Notes: generated by a model from the sequence alone, not told the origin. 64,000 nucleotides of DNA from Hyparrhenia diplandra (GCA_015847255.1 JADLZK010007649.1:992001-1056000); one strand, 5' to 3'; positions 33,740 through 46,173 are shown, numbered from the stretch's first letter. Made by a program: numbers and translations.

Positions 33740-34470
33740 AACCACAAGCCGGGCAAAGAGGTCCTTTATACCGAGCACAATTCACAATGCACTTGGTATA
33801 CGTGGGAATTAGGTTCGGGAACCACAGTTTCCCAGCTATATTGAGCGTTTTTGACAACACACTCGGTATAGGGGGGCCCTCGGTGACCTTATGGTCAATT
33901 CACGAGCGCCGGTGAATTGACCATAAGGTCACCGAGAGCCCCGCAGTCATGGCGGTCGGTAGAGAATTTCGTCAAAATGTTTTTAATCCTTCTTAAATTT
34001 ATGTTTCACCGAGGGTGGTTAGACATAGCACTTGGTGAATTGATCTAAGGTCACCGAGAGCCTTGCACTCCTAGCGCTCAGTAGAGAATTTCACCAAAAT
34101 GTTTTTAATCGCTTTTAATTTCTGTTCCACCGAGCGCCGCCTAGCAATCGCTCGGTGAAACACAAATTCATCAAGTGGGGTGGGGGCTCCCGTTGAACTT
34201 GACGCCGACGGAGGCAAACGACGCCAACGCCAACTCTCGCTTTGGCGAGAGGGGGTGGCCCCGGTAGATACGCCACCGAAGCGGTCCATTGTGTGCTTTC
34301 GGTAAATGACTATCCCCGTGCAAAATTTTACCGAGGGATTGCTACCGAGAGCAGGCCTCGGTACAACCTCTACCGAACGCCGCGGCATCGAAGCGCTTCC
34401 AAAGACTCGGTAGAGGGGGGGCGCTCCAGAGTGGGCGCGACGGGCAGCAAGACCTAGAGTACCGGCGACG
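33740..34470. repeat. ACCGAG/CTCGGT repeat field, likely CACTA arm
   Basis: More than a dozen 'accgag' or 'ctcggt' words occur in both orientations, many in 'caccgag..' and '..ctcggtgaa' context. Grass CACTA elements often have subterminal repeats of this CCGAGTG/CTCGGT kind. I find no CACTA terminus with a 3-bp duplication at either side, so the element is truncated or badly decayed. Confidence 0.55.
33879..33936. repeat. Perfect 25-bp inverted repeat with 8-nt loop
   Basis: 33879-33903 and 33912-33936 are exact reverse complements, separated by 'gagcgccg'. The half arm 'ggtgaattg' and the words 'aaggtcaccgagagcc' recur once more, imperfectly, near 34033-34060. Confidence 0.97.
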
Positions 34471-34885
34471 CCCACACATAAGAACAACTCGCCTGGCCGG
34501 CCGGGCACGCCCGCCTCACGTAGGGTCCGCCGCCAAGCCCACCACCGGGCGACCGCGGGCATATGCAAAGATTTATCGCGGCGCCCGAACAAAGAAGGGA
34601 GCAAGATCCAGTCCCTAGGAGGACGGATCCGCCACGCCGGTCCGGACAACTCGTTTTTATTTTTGTTTTCCTATATCGAAGTTATTAACACTTTTTCTAT
34701 AATATATCCAATTGCTTTCCTATATATAAAGATGCCCCAGCAGCCTCTCCTATCTTTGATTGATGGAGTCATGGAGCAAGCATTATACGGAGGCCCGAAA
34801 GCATTGCAATCGGGCGTAGTAGCCCCGACTGCCGCCTCGCATCGTCGCCGATCAAGAGCAATAAACTCAGAGTACAAGCAACCAT

Positions 34886-36582
34886 CACTACTACAAAAGC
34901 TTATCAGAAGAACGCCCGTTTACATTAGGGCGGTTCTGTTTTCGAGGCGCCCTTACAACAGGCGGCCGGGGGTCTTTGGTTACCAGCCGCCCCATCGAAG
35001 CCACGCAGGGGCGGCCGGTGTTACGAACCGCCCCCTGGATGTTATTGGGGGCGGCTCGATATCCAGCCGCCCCTAATGAAGGCACACAGAGAGGGGCGGC
35101 TCGATCTAGAACCGCCCCCAGCCAGCTGGTCTGCAGACAGATAAGGCCGAACCGGCCCCCTTCTTCCACCTCGGGACACCACTCAAACGAAAAAAAAAAA
35201 AAAAAGGTTGGGAGGCCTTGGGCTCCTCCCCAAAATTACTCTACTAAGGGGGGAGGTTTTCAACTCAAATCCTTTGGTGGGGAGGCTCAAAAAGGTAAGA
35301 AAATGCTAATCCTACCACTTAATTCGATTTTTAATGGTTAGTTGTGGAGTAATTTAAATTTTGCATTCCTCTCACTTTCTATGGTGCTTGAGCTTTATAT
35401 GGAGCAAAGTAGAGCTTAGGTTTGGAAGTGCTAGTGGAGATTAGTAAGAGTATTGAATTAGACCCATTTTTTAGTGGCCCTTACATGTGATTTTAGTGGA
35501 GTAATAAAATAGGTAGGGTTTCATGTGTTCATGGTTGATGAACATGTGTTTTTTTAATTCTTAGTTTAAATTTGTAACAAGTTTTTCTCTCTCATATGAT
35601 GTGCAAATGCTATTATTTTTTTTCTAATTTTTTTTAAAATGATAACCTTTTAGTGTGTGCTACAACTTTGATATTAATGCATTTATTAATTTTAACCATT
35701 TAGGGTTTGCCATGCATATGTACTCATATATATGACTAACTACACATTTGATGTTTTTTTTTCTTTCTTTGTTGTATTAAAGGATGGAGTACAGGAATGA
35801 CCGGATGTATGGCACGTTAAGGTGGAAGGATGGTTTTCGTGACGAGGTGAATAAATTTATTGAAGCCGCGAGAATCATGCGATGACATTGAAAGAGGATT
35901 CAATAATATGTCTGCGTGCGTGATTGCAAGAACGAGATAGCATATAGAGATGTGAAGACCATCGACAACATTTGATTACACGAGGATTTGTTGCAGATTA
36001 CATACGCCCCTGGATTCATCACGGTGAAAATGTTGTTGGTGACAACGCCGACTTCGAAGATCTAGGAGATGACCCCGAAACCCTAGAGCGCTTCTCTCGC
36101 ATGTAGATAAGCTTCAAAATAAAAGGAACCCCGAGCATGATAGTCAACTACGCGATGATGATGGTTGGCATGGTATGGACACAAATGTCGTTGATGGTAC
36201 GGGGAAAGGTGATGTTGATGATGATGTCGTAGCACGTGAAGGGATGAAGATGACGATGATTATTTGGGACGAAATCCGGTGTAGGGGGCGGTTTTAGATT
36301 CAACCGCCCCTACGATCTTTCCTTTTAAGGGCGGTTTTAGACACAACCGCCCCTACAAAAGATTTCTTGAGTAGGGGCGGTTTTAGATTCAGCCGCCCCT
36401 AATGAAAACCCACGGTAGGGGCGGTTGGTCTTATTAGCCGCCCCTACAATGACCACAGAGAAAATTTCAGAGAACCGCCCCCTACAATTGATGTCACTAT
36501 AGGAACGGAGAGTTAGGGGCGGTTTCAAAACCGCCCTAATGTTCCAAATGAGTTGCCCCTATAGAAGCTTTTAGTAGTAGTG
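34886..36582 (+). mobile_element. CACTA with GGGGCGG subterminal repeats
   Basis: The ends are CACTACTACAAAAGCTTAT and, read inward from the right, CACTACTACTAAAAGCTTCT. The CAT duplication flanks it (34883-34885, 36583-36585). Both arms carry repeats of 'aggggcggtt' and 'aaccgcccct' (34920-35120 and 36270-36560). Total length is 1.7 kb. It keeps a remnant of the transposase N-terminus but no catalytic region. Confidence 0.93.
35783..36280 (+). pseudogene. CACTA transposase-associated domain remnant
   Basis: Starting at 'aggatggagtacagg', shifting frames read GTLRWKDGFRDEVNKFIEAA, then a broken cysteine cluster (near 35907) and AYRDVKTIDN followed by GFVADY. This matches the order of the Transpos_assoc domain that begins many CACTA tnp2 proteins (a W near the start, then CPC..C.N). 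An acidic Asp-rich stretch follows (36090-36260). At least two frameshifts are present, and the Tnp2 core is missing. Confidence 0.65.
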
Positions 36583-36699
36583 CATGCTTGCATCAACAGT
36601 TGTGTTTGTTTGTTTGCTTGCTTGCATCAACAGTTATGTTTGTTTGTGTTTCTGCCGGGGAGGGGCCTGAAAGCTGATAGATTTTTCCTGTAAGCTTGT

Positions 36700-37470
36700 A
36701 CTTGCAATGATTAAAAGAGGCCACAAGGAGTTTTTTTAAAAAAAAAAAGCCCACAAGGAGTTTAAAAGGCATAAGGTGGATGGATTTGGAAGAGATGGAT
36801 GGATGAACATGAATTGAGGTGCAAAAACTTCAAAGCTCGCAGATTCTACCACCTTCCCCGAGATCCGGTAAACATATGGCCATGAGCGAGTAACGCGGTG
36901 AGACAGTGCAGGGCTGGCGTGCCTTAGGCCCCCGCGGTGCGGCGGTGACGCCATGGCTATTCGAGGCAAAGACCTGCGCCGGCATAATACGAACTCAGCT
37001 ATGGTGAACGAATGACGACACGAAATGGTGCATTGAGTTGGGCAGCTCACACAAACACCACGCGTCCGATGCGGGGATGTTGGCGACCGGGATGGTGCGC
37101 GGCAGGTGGCGCGCGGCGACGCGGGCGGACCTGGCCGACGCGAGCTCGGGCGATCCCTTGAAATCACCACGACAGCCATGAATTCCTGCTGAGAGGTGCC
37201 ACGGGCGTAAGAGGAAAGACAGGTGCGGCGGCGTCGAGGTCTTCACCGCCCGTCCAGGCGGCGGCGCTAGATTCTGGCCTTGGGCGGTCGCGTCGGGTTG
37301 AAGCAGAGCGGTTCGTTGCCGTCAAGTCGGCGATGGCGAGTAAGATACAGCGCGTCCGGCATGTGATGGCGGCGGTGGCAGAAGCACAACCCCCATTGTA
37401 CAGAGTCCGCGCGGAGGCGCCAAGGCGTGGCAGGTGCGCTGGTCGAAAATGATTGGGAAGATAGGAGGGA
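36700..37470. other. GC-rising spacer, gene not recognised
   Basis: Minus-strand frames are open (36736-37179, 37267-37638) but show only Pro/Arg/Ser composition. A 17-bp phrase ('gccacaaggagttt') repeats at 36719 and 36750. No domain or splice structure is clear. Confidence 0.3.
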
Positions 37471-37492
37471 GCTCGAGCTCGGATGGTGTTTT

Positions 37493-38904
37493 GGTGTCAC
37501 ATACCTCGGGCCCCAGCGTTGCTCTCGCGTAGGGTGACACGGCGGCGCCCGCGCCCACGGCGCCGAACCCCCGACCACCGGCCTCCCTCCGGCGGCGGCG
37601 GCGGCGATGCGCCCAACAAGGCAGCTACCGTCGTCCATCCTTCCTCTCCCATCCCCGAGCTCCCCATACCCCCCTCCACGAGAACATCACCGGGCCGCGG
37701 CGGATCGGGCGCTGGGCCCCTGGTCTGCATTGCTCCTCCCCCCTGTCCTCCGGTCGCATCTCCGGCGACCTGGCGATTGGTGGTATTTGGCGACCTCGGT
37801 AACTGAAGGCGGCGGGGCGGCCGGATCGGGATCTGGGCCCCGGATCTGGCGTTCCCCGTCCCTCCCCCACCTCCAGCGGTGCAGCCAGCGGCTTGGCCGG
37901 GCGGCCATGGCGTTTTGCCGCCCGGTGGGCCCCTCACGGTGTCCGAGTTCGAGCCCCCCGCTGTGTCTCGGCGTTCGCTTTCTTTGGTGATGCGGCGGTT
38001 GACACGCGTTTCGGTAGCCTCTTTCCGGCCCTGCGGCGAGCGGCGGTGGCGCCTTGGCGCCTCATCCTTCCTTGGAAGCGTTGTTTACCGACCCATGTGC
38101 CTCCTCGCCAATGGCTGCGCCTTTGTGGCGCTGCCGATGGCGGCTAGTTGACACCCTCCAACATCGTCATGGTGGCGATGGTGGCGGGTATCTTTCGATG
38201 TTACTTTTACCGCACGTGTGGTGGTGGGGTGGGTTGCGGCGGTCGTCCCTTCACCTCCGGGAGATGCGGGTGAAAACCCATCCCACGTGGGATGGCGTCG
38301 GCGGCCTTCAAGGCCGTGTCCTTCTGAAGGCGACGTCGAGCATCTCCTCGGTTTTCAAGGGCGCTTGATTGGCTTAGAGGCAGGGCCTTTACCGTTCGTC
38401 GCGTTGCTCAGTCGTTGCTCGGCCTAGTTGTGCTTCTTGCTGCTCCTTACTCGGTTAGTCCTAGTTGGTGTTTGTCGTTGCCATAGCCTTATCGGTGCTC
38501 CTCGCCCGGCGGTCCTAGAACTCGTGACTCCGGAGGGTGTCCTCATGTCGGTGCTCCTCGCCGTGGTCCTACCTAAGTGACTCGGAGGTGTGCCTTCATG
38601 GCGGTGCTTCTCGCCCTTGGTCCTAGTCCTTGGTGACTTAGAGGAGCACTTTCGGAATCACGTTCATCTATGGCAACGATTGCCACTGGCTACCTTGGTA
38701 TTGAGCTTTCTTTAGTACTAGGCTTGGCTTGCGGGGTTGTTAGGTGGAGGGTCTCCGTCCCTCGCATTCTTGCTTTCGTTTGTGCTTTGGGGCGTCGTTG
38801 GTAATCCATGGATTACCCGCGCACCCGGTTGTATCAAATATGTGTAGGTCTATTGACCATTCCCATCTCGCTTAATGAAAAACGGGTTATATCCCCGGTC
38901 TCAA
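37493..38904 (+). mobile_element. Non-autonomous LINE derivative with 18-bp target duplication
   Basis: GAGCTCGGATGGTGTTTT occurs at 37475-37492 and 38905-38922. The enclosed 1.4 kb begins with GC-rich leader-like sequence and ends 'cttaatgaaaaacgggttat' plus 'atccccggtctca', an L1-type 3' tail without a visible A run. No endonuclease, RT or ORF1 domain is readable. The tail type and long target duplication indicate insertion by L1 machinery in trans. Confidence 0.82.
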
Positions 38905-38922
38905 GAGCTCGGATGGTGTTTT

Positions 38923-39165
38923 TGGCAACCGCCGGCGCGAGGCGTGGAGCTGGAGGGAGCTCTCAATCTCGAGGCTGGGGTTTGTGGACTTGCGCACGAT
39001 GTACAGCGGCGGCGGCTAGACCTAGCCCGGCGTGCCGGAGAAAGTCTTGGCGGCGGCGTTAGTTCAGCGTCGTGGCTTCCGGCGGCATCGACCTAAGCAC
39101 CTGGCGACGCATTGACACGATGGAGCACAACCGCAACGACAGCACGAGAGCGTGACGGAGCGGAG
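38923..39165. other. Continuation of the GC-rich host sequence
   Basis: This follows directly on 37260-37474 if the LINE derivative is removed: 'ggatggtgtttt' then 'tggcaaccgccgg'. Frames are open but no protein is recognised. Confidence 0.35.
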
Positions 39166-39169
39166 ACGA

Positions 39170-39872
39170 TGGTCACAATGCTAATTGATGTTAGAACAAG
39201 CTGGGCTGGGCCTTATGCAGGGGCCTGGCCCTTTCGCTAATAAATCGGCATCTGCTGCAGATCCCGTACCTGTACGTACTCCTCCACGGCAATATGATGT
39301 CGTTAATTAATTAATTAGTACCGTATTGTTGTCATAGCGCTATGGAAGCAGGCTCAAATAAGTCGTCAAAGCCCAAGTACATCAGAGCTGGGAGGAGAAG
39401 TTAACGGGCTTGAGCTAGCATCCACAACTGCAAAGCCTGCCACCGCGGGGTTGTTGGGATGTCAAAGGAATGTTGGTGTCAGCCCATTCTAATCCCAGAG
39501 GAATAACCGATGCAATTAGCTCGCCCAGCCTTCTTCCGGCTCTTTTTTTTTTTTTTCCTAAATCGAGTATTAACCCTTCCTCTATAATATAATCCATTTT
39601 TTACTTTTGTTCTTCTTTTTAATCCTTACTTTTGTTGTTCTATATTAGTTTTATTTTTGTTTTTTGAGTGTTAAACCCTACACAGGAGAGGCCTCAAATC
39701 CCGTGTAATTTGCAACAAGAGTATTAACCCTTTCTCTATAATATAATCCATTTTTTACTTTTGTTCTTCTTTTTAATCCCTACTTTTGTTGTTTTATATT
39801 TGTTTTATTTTTGTTTTTTGAGTGTTAAACCCTACACAGGAGAGGCCTCAAATCCCGTGTAATTTGTAACAA
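39170..39872. repeat. Unit U copy with internal 154-bp tandem duplication
   Basis: Landmark 'atatgatgtcgttaatta' at 39293 and 'ggaagcaggctcaaataag' at 39345 place this copy. 39565-39718 is repeated at 39719-39872 with only a few differences. The other U copies have this stretch once. Confidence 0.85.
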
Positions 39873-39879
39873 ATCGTTG

Positions 39880-40470
39880 CTTTCCTTCTATATCTGTAAC
39901 CCTACCCTCGGCTATATATGGTGGGTAGGGGACTCCCTCGTTTTTCACCTTATCCCATACGATAGCCAAAGCAGAACACAAGATGTAGGGTATTACGCTA
40001 TTCCAGCGACCCGAACTTGTTTAAAGTCTTGTGTCTCTGCCTCCTTCTTGGTCATGGTTTCACGCACCCCTCGATAAATCTACCATCATAGGTCTCCCCT
40101 CGGTAGACTGCCGAGCACATTTAGTCGACGGTTGACGCGCCAGGTAGGGGTGTGCATTCAAATCTACATCGACCAAGTTGGTTAACACCACTATAGCTCT
40201 GTTTTGGGCCTCACCTTCAAGGTTGTCGTGATGATCTACTTTGTCGATGTCGACAGGAACGAGGAGGTTTTCGATCTCGCCCCGATCATGCTGGCTCCAC
40301 GGCGCCACCACCTGCCATCGTGACCTCACCGGTCCCAACATCGGCATCTCGCGACCACCACGCCGACCTCGGCACCAGTTCGCAATTGAGAGTTGTCAGC
40401 ATTCATCAACATCAGCTAATACTCCCCGCCATCCACCAAGCAAGGCGCATTTCTCACTTTTTAGAGGCAA
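39880..40470 (+). mobile_element. Gypsy LTR end with primer-site region, truncated
   Basis: 'Gtagggtattacgctattcc' then 'gcgacccgaacttgtttaaa' and 'gtcttgtgtctctgcc' (39985-40045) is a string common at LTR 3' ends in grass gypsy elements. 'Gacgcgccaggtaggggtgt' at 40133-40152 resembles the primer-site region of the same group. About 300 bp of internal leader follow, then the match stops. No gag or pol is present. The left LTR boundary is unclear. Confidence 0.6.
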
Positions 40471-40707
40471 AATATTTGACGTTTGATCAAATTAAAATTA
40501 AAACGAAAGGTATTGCATTTATGATATAAAATATTAACCTTTGAGTTAACTATATATGAAATATAATTTTGTGGTTAATTTAGTTTGGAGCCATAAATAT
40601 TAATACTATTTACCATAAATAAATTTAGTCAAAGTTATACTAGTTTGATTGGTACAAATATTATAATTGTGTCGAGAGAGTCTATCTCCACTACTGGAAT
40701 TCACCAC

Positions 40708-40815
40708 TTTCCCTAGGGTTTTTTCATTTCCCTAGGGTTTTATGAGCACCCAAGGGAAACATAGATTTCCCTAGGAACTGTTAGCAAAACCCTAGGGAAA
40801 GGTGTTTTTCCCTAC
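40708..40815. repeat. Left subterminal array of CCCTAGGG words
   Basis: Five copies of TTTCCCTAGGG or its complement AACCCTAGGGAAA lie in about 100 bp; the right arm (49630-49915) has about ten more. The core CCCTAGGG is a palindrome, and AAACCCTAG equals a plant telobox. Confidence 0.9.
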
Positions 40816-41607
40816 GGCGGCGTTTCCGTCGGGAAGAGTCGAACGAACAGGTCCACCGGACCCACCTCCATGCCTAGATGTCGGTTTCCTAGGAATTTCC
40901 TTCCCACGAATTTGCTCCCGACGAAATTTCACGAGATGGCGCCCGAACTGGCGCCCAAATTTCCTCCACTGGGGCTCGGCCCCATCTCCACGCTCGGCCC
41001 CATCTCCAAATTTCCACGCTCGGCCCCATCACCAAGTGTGTACAAAAAAAAAAAAAAAACAAAACAAAATAAACCAAACCCTATCCTATCGCACGGCCGC
41101 CGCCCCATCTGCCAAGACGCGACGCCGCGGGCCGACGCCACCACCACCACCACCGCCGACGACGCCACGCCACCAGCCGCCGCCGCTACACGCCGGCCGC
41201 CCGTCATCCGCCGTCATCCGCCGTCGCCGGGCACGCCACCCGCCATCCGCCGCCGTAAGCCGCCACCGGCGCCGCAAAGGGCCGGCGGCAACGACCTCGC
41301 CGAGCACCTCCTCTCCGGCGACCGCAGGGTCGCCCGCCGCCAACCGAGCGCACCGGACGCGGCACGCCGCGACGCCGCGACGCCCAACCAGCTCCTCTCC
41401 GGCGGCCGCCCCAGGGTTGCCCCGCTGCCACACCTCGCCGAGCTCGGAGCTCCTCTCCGGCCGCTGCCTCGAGTTCCCCCGCCCGGCAAGGTGATTTGGC
41501 CGGGCAGAGTGCTAGTGAGCAAGGTGAGCACTACCACTGAAGGTATTATTCACTTGCGCCTCACCATGAAGATGGCTATGGTTGGTGTAGGCGAGATGGA
41601 TCGATGA
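40816..41607 (+). other. GC-rich leader of the CACTA transcript
   Basis: Open frames here give Pro/Arg/Ala/Thr text with a long run of CCACCACC and no recognisable domain. 'Gagcaaggtgagcac' at 41517-41531 offers a strong splice donor, and 'ataactagat' just before the ATG at 42503 ends in AG. I read this as an untranslated first exon joined to the tnp2 gene by an intron of about 980 nt. Confidence 0.5.
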
Positions 41608-42502
41608 GCTTTCCCTCTCTTGCCCGCAATCAATACTGATAGACCAAGCCAAAAACATCAATTTCGTTTAAGAACCATTCAACTTCCACTAATGGCTCCA
41701 TTTGTTTATAGCAACAAGATATCATCATGACATTTAAGTAGTTCCTTCCACAAAAGATAATTGCTATTGGTTAGAATTATCAAATGACCGCAGCTATATA
41801 TCCGAGAAACTATTACTAGCCATTGAAAGCTTCGTAGTTCCATATGTCTAGACTAAATCATATTATTTCTCGAGCCTGCAAAGTGCTCTTATATCTCAGT
41901 GATTACTAATGAATGGTGAGGGTGCATCGACTATGAATGCGGCAACTGAAAAAAAATTGCAATTCAGTACAGATTCTCTACTTTGATGTCTTAGGATCAG
42001 TTGTACCTAGTATAATTAAACAAGTCAAAAATAAATCTAAAATACACTTGTTATAACTCTTACTGAGCTGCTCCCTCCAACCTCTGCACCACTCATTTAG
42101 AGTACCACCACTGTTGCTCCCTCCAACCTCTACACCACTGCTCCCTCCATCCTCAAAAAAATCTGTCATGTTCATATTGTTCCAATTTATCTTGTGTCAT
42201 CTCGTTAATACATTGTGCTTTTCTAGTAGCAGTGTTATAAATTTGTATTATTGATCTCAACATTTCAGATTCAAGTGTGGTGAGATCTTGATTTTAGAAG
42301 GAAGGTTGGAGAGGGGTGGAAAAAGGCTCAAATCTGCATTTGTGCCATTGTGCAAGCAAAGCTTGAAGGTGAGAAATGATTTTTGTCTACCTTCTTCTCT
42401 TATGTACATTGTGCTCCTTGTAGTACCACACTATTAGCTTATAGTGTTTGCTAAGAGTTTTAGATATTGAACAGGGGTTTGTTGTTGCTATAATAACTAG
42501 AT

Positions 42503-45500
42503 ATGTCAGTAGAAGACCGTAGTTGGATGTACGAAGGTTGGAATAACAATGGTTGTCATTCAGAGGAGTGGGTGCGAAATACAAATGCTTTCATAGAGCG
42601 TGCTTTCAATCTTTGTGGCTAATTCTGAAAAATTTGGAGTACTTTGTCCATGTTTGGAGTGTGGAAATAGAATTAGACGGAGAAAACCTGTCATGACCAT
42701 GCATTTGTGTAAAAGAGGTTTTTATTTTCGGGTACACTATATGGACCAAACATGGGGAGCAACCTTATAGAGAGCCTACACTGGAACATGCCAATGATAC
42801 CCGTGATGGCATAGATGCAATGTTAGGTGACATAGGTGATGCAATGGCCACGGATGATACGTAAGATGAACCAACGGTGATGCAAAGGCATTTTATGCCA
42901 TGCTGGAAGCTTCACAAGAGCCACTCCATGGTTCCACTAGTGTTGCCCGACTAAGCTGCTAAGTGACACGCTTGATGGCGGTTAAGTCACAACACAACCT
43001 TAGCGTAGAGTGCATTAACAAAATATTGAATCTGTTTGATGATGTCTTGCCCGAGAACCATAAAATGCCGAAGACACTTTATGAGTGCATGAGTCTTACG
43101 AAAGGTCTAAAAATGCCATATGTTAAGATAGATGCTGTGAAAACAATTGTATGATATACTATGGACGGATGATGAAAAGAAGGAAAAATGTGATATCTCG
43201 TGGGGAAAGCCGATATGTAGTTGGTGAACCATCACTAGGGCGTAAACGAAAGCCAATTCCACGCAAGGTTTTGCGTTATCTCCCAATCATACCAAGGTGC
43301 AGCGGCTGTATATGGAGCGGCGCAAAACACATGCGGTGGCACAAGGAGGGTAGACGTGCTAACCGAATGTTATGGTCCACCCCTCGATCTTTGGCGTGGA
43401 CACATTTCAATGCGGTCCGCCTGATTTCAATATGGATGCTAGAAATGTTCGTGTTGCTATGGCTACGGATGGCTTCAACCCATTTGGCTTTGGAAAAGCC
43501 CAATATTCTTGCTGGCCTGTTTTTGTGATGCCTTTGAACTTGCCCCGGCTCTTTGTATGAAGGAGGAATATACATTTCTTAGTCTAGTGATTCTGGACCG
43601 AACATCCTGGGAAGAATATGAATGTCTTCATGCGACCACTAATTGATGAGATGAAGGTAGGTTGGGGTGGAGTACAAACATATGATGACTTCTCTAAGAG
43701 AAATTTTACAATGAGGGTTTCATTCCATAATTCTATTCATGACTATCCCGGATTTGGTATGTTCTCTGGATGGTCTACACATGGTGGCTTGGCCTGTTAT
43801 GACTGTATGGCAGATGTGGATAGCACTTGGCTACCAAATGGGCACAAGTTTAGTTGGTTTGATTGCCATAGAAAATTTCTACCACCTGACCATGCTTTTA
43901 GGAACCAAAAGAATGCATTCGAAAGGGTGTAGTAGTGCATGATCCACCTCCACGCCGATTAACTGGGCAAGAGGTGTATGCATACATGAATGCAGTCAAA
44001 GATGCATCTTTTGATGGTTATGGGAAAACCCACAATTGGACTCACATCCCATACCTGTGGGAGTTGCCATATTTCCAGCTACTTTTGCGCCCACATAACA
44101 TTGATGTTATGCATACAGAAAAAAATGTATCAGAAGCTACTTTTTATACATGTCTTGATATTGCTGATAAATCCAAAGATAATCCCAAGGCTCGCCTCGA
44201 CCAAGCTTTGATGTGCAATAGAAGACATCTCAATCTAGTTGAGAAGCCAAATGATAAGTGGGATAGACCTAGAGCACCTTTTTGCCTAACGAGAGACCAG
44301 AAAAAGGATGTTATGCGGTGGTTTATGGACATAAAATTCCCGGATGGCTATGCAGCAAACTTAAGGAAAGGGGTAAACATGGATACACTGAGGATAAATG
44401 GCATGAAGAGTCATGACTTCCATATATTCATTGAGCGTCTGCTGCCTTCAATGATGCGAGGTTTTGTCAAGAATGACATATGGGAAGCATTAGCCGAGCT
44501 AAGCTACTTTTTAGAGTGCTTTGTGCCAAGGAAGTTGATCGCACCCGGATATGTCAATTGGAAGCAAACATACCTATTTTACTTTGCAAATTGGAGAAAA
44601 TCTTTCCACCAGGTTGGTTCAATTCGATGGAGCATCTTATGGTGCACCTTCCATATCAAGTTAGGGTAGGAGGCCCTGTCAAGTATACATGGATGTATGG
44701 AGTTGAGAGGTGATCTTCTTTTCTTGTTCTGTTCTTTAGCACGCATACCTTGTTAGAGCGAGAAACTAACTAATTCTAACTGAATTTCATGTAGGCTGTT
44801 AAAAAAAGTTAGGGCAAAAGTCCGTAACAAGGCTCATGTTGAAGCCTCAATAGTAGAAGGATGCCTTGTTGAGGAGATATCTCACTTCATATCATTATAC
44901 TTGCCTCAACTCGTATCGAGCTCTCGTGTCGTCCCCAACGTTATGCTCTAAATGGTCCTCCATCTAATTGTACCCTAAGCTTGTTTCAAGTGCGTGGATG
45001 GAAGAGTGGTAGAGGAGTGAGCAGGTTTCTAACTGTTGAAGAGTACAAGACAGCAATGATTTATATCTTCACAAACATGGCTGAAATGAATGAATTTGTG
45101 CAGTAAGTATACTAAGTTTAGAAATAAACATACTGACATTTATCATGACCATAATTCAGTCTGTATTTACATGCGTAGAAAATTTGAACAAGAGCAATGG
45201 AGACGTCCAAGACCACCTAATTCTAAACAACTAGATAATTTACGCATGAATGGTGCTGGCCATGGCAAACCAAATTTGTTGGATTGGTTTAGCAAATTGG
45301 TACTACCTGTTTTCTATCTTTTTGTACTTGGTTCCTACATTCTAATAAAACATGAAATTACATGTCAGTTTCAATTATAATATTGCAAAGTGTGACATTG
45401 ATGCAAGTATACCTAGTGACCTACGTCGTTTATCACGTGGTTGTGGCCTCAAGGTCAAGTCATATGATATTTATGAAGTTAATGGGTACAGATTTAGATC

Positions 45501-46173
45501 CGAGAGGTATGAAAAATCTAGAGGGAACCTAACTACAACAAACACGGGGTGCTTAACTTATTGTTGGTGTTGATAGCAACAACAATGAGCTTGAGTACTA
45601 CGGAATTATCAAAGACATAATTGAGTTGAAGTTTGATGGGGATAGTGAATTCAGCCTTGTTTTATTTATTTGTCATTGGTTCCACCAACTAATGGAGTGA
45701 GGCACTTAGAAAGGTTTGGACTAGTTGAAGTTGCCCATGCTTCATGTAATCCAGCGAACGAACCTTTTGTTCTTGGTAGCCAAGTAAAGCAGGTGTATTA
45801 TCTTCCATATGCATGTAAGTTTGATGCCAGCCTAAATGATTGGTGGGTTGCACACAAGGTCAGCCCCCTTGCAAATCTGTCTATTCCATCAATGGATGAG
45901 TATGATAATGAAGAACCACCATCTATGGATACCTTTCAAGAAGATGGTTTAGATGGTGAATTCATCATAGACCTCGGACTTGGCTTAGATGATGTGACAA
46001 TTATTGATGGATTTGATCCGATTAATGATCCAAAAGACATTTCCATGTTGATCAAACAACGTAATGGTGTGACAGTAGAAGATGAAACACCAGTTCAAGA
46101 ACATGAGGGATATAATACAGAATATTTTCTTGATGCCACAGAAGTGGAATACCAAGATCCTGATGATTTTTAG
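42503..46173 (+). pseudogene. tnp2-like CACTA transposase, broken
   Basis: From the ATG at 42503 the Transpos_assoc domain reads DRSWMYEGWNNNGCHSEEWV, then a stop. The Tnp2 core runs about 43370-44670: NVRVAMATDGFNPFGFGKAQ, GMFSGWSTHGGLACYDCMAD, and LLLRPHNIDVMHTEKNVSEA. DUF4218 text follows near 44590 (EKIFPPGWFNSMEHLMVHLP), and DUF4216 near 45600-45720 (YYGIIKDIIELKFDGD, HLERFGL). An acidic tail ends at TAG 46173. This order is the standard plant CACTA transposase. Some gaps (44712-44795, 45110-45170) may be introns; others (42620, 43150, 43560, 43935) are stops or shifts. It would have cut and joined the element ends in the nucleus. Confidence 0.92.

Larger units (their letters stand above)
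34648..36690. repeat. Partial unit U copy split by a CACTA
   Basis: 34648-34885 matches 50720-50790 and then 57250-57370 (it lacks intervening parts). The match resumes at 36583 ('catgcttgcatcaacag'), which fits 57375-57410. A short internal duplication of 'cttgcatcaacagtt' lies at 36587-36640. Confidence 0.75.

Noticed and set aside
40708..40815. Regular short repeats resembling a CRISPR array
   Set aside because: They are palindromic words of irregular spacing at a CACTA end in a plant genome, with no cas genes.
40802..41607. Overlapping 230-245 aa proline-rich frames
   Set aside because: They fall in the CACTA leader, end at a splice donor rather than a domain, and consist of simple-sequence text.
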